Assembly (NCBI GenBank): GCA_017642625.1
Contig: JAGCOQ010000048.1
Location: 1-7,025, forward strand
Direction: 5' to 3'
DNA: 7,025 nucleotides
Source of the DNA: Alphaproteobacteria bacterium
GTDB lineage: Bacteria > Pseudomonadota > Alphaproteobacteria > Rs-D84
Below are positions 6,666 through 7,025 of this stretch, piece after piece. Under the pieces are notes generated by a model, which saw only the letters and a list, made by a program, of their open reading frames with translations, did not search any database and was not told where the DNA came from. Made by a program: the position numbers and the translations under genes. Numbering within the stretch: the stretch's first letter is position 1; every line of letters begins with the position of its first letter.

Positions 6666-6881
6666 ATGGCTTTTACAGTTATACATGATACGAATACAAG
6701 CGGAACTTTCGCGACTTCAATGTCTAGTCAAACAACCTATAAAAACGCGCTCGACAAGTTATATGAAATGGCGAAGACCGATTTAGGAAACGTGAACGTA
6801 TCATATTCTATGGTAAAAATTCAGAATCAAGAAGGGTTTATTCTTAAAGTGGAACAATGTAAACCGCTGATAATTGATTAA
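6666..6881 (+). CDS. Small protein of unknown function at the end of the late operon
   Basis: This 71-residue protein is not recognised. It opens with a Thr/Ser-rich strand-like segment (MAFTVIHDTNTSGTFATSMS), followed by a predicted helix (YKNALDKLYEMAKTDLG, ~25-41). It ends with alternating polar/hydrophobic residues suggesting a β-hairpin (VSYSMVKIQNQEGFILKVEQ). There is no signal peptide or membrane segment, so it is not a holin. A single Cys lies near the end. The gene begins 12 bases after the fibre stop, has a consensus ribosome site, and is followed by a strong terminator, so it is very probably real and co-expressed with the fibre. A fibre chaperone or minor virion component fits the position, but this is only positional inference. 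Confidence 0.75.
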   Translation: MAFTVIHDTNTSGTFATSMSSQTTYKNALDKLYEMAKTDLGNVNVSYSMVKIQNQEGFILKVEQCKPLIID

Positions 6882-6899
6882 ACAATTTCATAAATTTTC

Positions 6900-6937
6900 A
6901 ACTTGCCTACAAACATATAAACGTAGGCAAGTTTTTT
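6900..6937 (+). terminator. Strong intrinsic terminator of the late operon
   Basis: AACTTGCCTAC (6900-6910) pairs perfectly with GTAGGCAAGTT (6923-6933) around a 12-base A/T-rich loop, followed by a run of six T (6932-6937). It starts 18 bases after the last stop codon. No matching U-run exists for the opposite strand, so it serves rightward transcription only. Confidence 0.92.
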
Positions 6938-7019
6938 ATTAACCTGTGTATAACTACACCATGTTATTAACCTGTGTATAACTACGCCATGTTATTAACC
7001 TGTGGATAACTGGGGAAAA
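6936..7019 (+). repeat. Tandem 28-bp repeats carrying DnaA-box-like 9-mers
   Basis: Three units start at 6936, 6964 and 6992, each beginning TTATTAACCTGTG. Units 1 and 2 differ at one base (6958 A against 6986 G). Unit 3 matches for about 20 bases apart from T to G at 7005, then diverges into TGGGGAAAA. Each contains TGTGTATAA or TGTGGATAA, the reverse complement of TTATACACA or TTATCCACA, which fits the DnaA box TTATNCACA. The boxes lie at 6945-6953, 6973-6981 and 7001-7009, all in the same orientation and 28 bases apart. No gene is seen from 6882 to the window end. Unit 1 overlaps the terminator T-run. The array could be a replication-initiator binding site or iteron set, or operator sites for another regulator; the window ends before the context is clear. 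Confidence 0.85.
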
Positions 7020-7025
7020 TTGTTA

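Noticed and set aside
6936..7019. CRISPR array
   Set aside because: The 28-bp units are directly adjacent with no unique spacers between them; they are tandem iteron-type repeats.

Overview
The window is part of the late (virion structure) region of a small phi29-like podovirus of the Salasmaviridae/Guelinviridae type. The identification rests on recognisable counterparts of phi29 proteins, all on the + strand: major capsid protein (gp8), tail knob/distal tube (gp9), a tail lysozyme matching the N-terminal domain of gp13, the upper collar/connector portal (gp10), the lower collar (gp11), and a repeat-rich tail fibre or appendage in the gp12 slot. Strong AGGAGG-type Shine-Dalgarno sites and DnaA-box-like repeats matching TTATNCACA suggest a Firmicutes-type host. 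No integrase, repressor, polymerase, packaging ATPase or holin is visible, so lifestyle and full genome plan cannot be judged from this piece.

Layout: the 3' end of an acidic, Pro-rich protein (2-184), by synteny probably the scaffold, precedes the capsid gene (219-1406). A perfect 10-bp hairpin (1431-1457) separates the capsid from the tail knob gene, whose likely start is ATG 1480 rather than the upstream TTG. The remaining genes are packed with gaps of 8-14 bases or an overlap: tail knob to 2916, lysozyme 2925-3524, portal 3534-4472, lower collar 4432-5244 (41-base overlap with the portal), fibre 5259-6653, and an unrecognised 71-residue protein 6666-6881. A strong intrinsic terminator (6900-6937) closes the unit. 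Beyond it, to the end of the window, lie tandem 28-base repeats, each carrying a DnaA-box-like 9-mer.

The genes would act together in building the particle. The scaffold and capsid protein form the head around the portal. The lower collar and knob form the short tail, the lysozyme opens peptidoglycan during entry, and the fibre binds the host. Departures from phi29 are the lysozyme lying between knob and portal without the M23 peptidase domain of gp13, a capsid protein without the C-terminal Ig-like domain, a fibre with recent internal duplication and an AT-richer tip, and the DnaA-box-like array directly after the late-operon terminator. The array is the least expected element, because phi29-type replication is protein-primed from genome ends.
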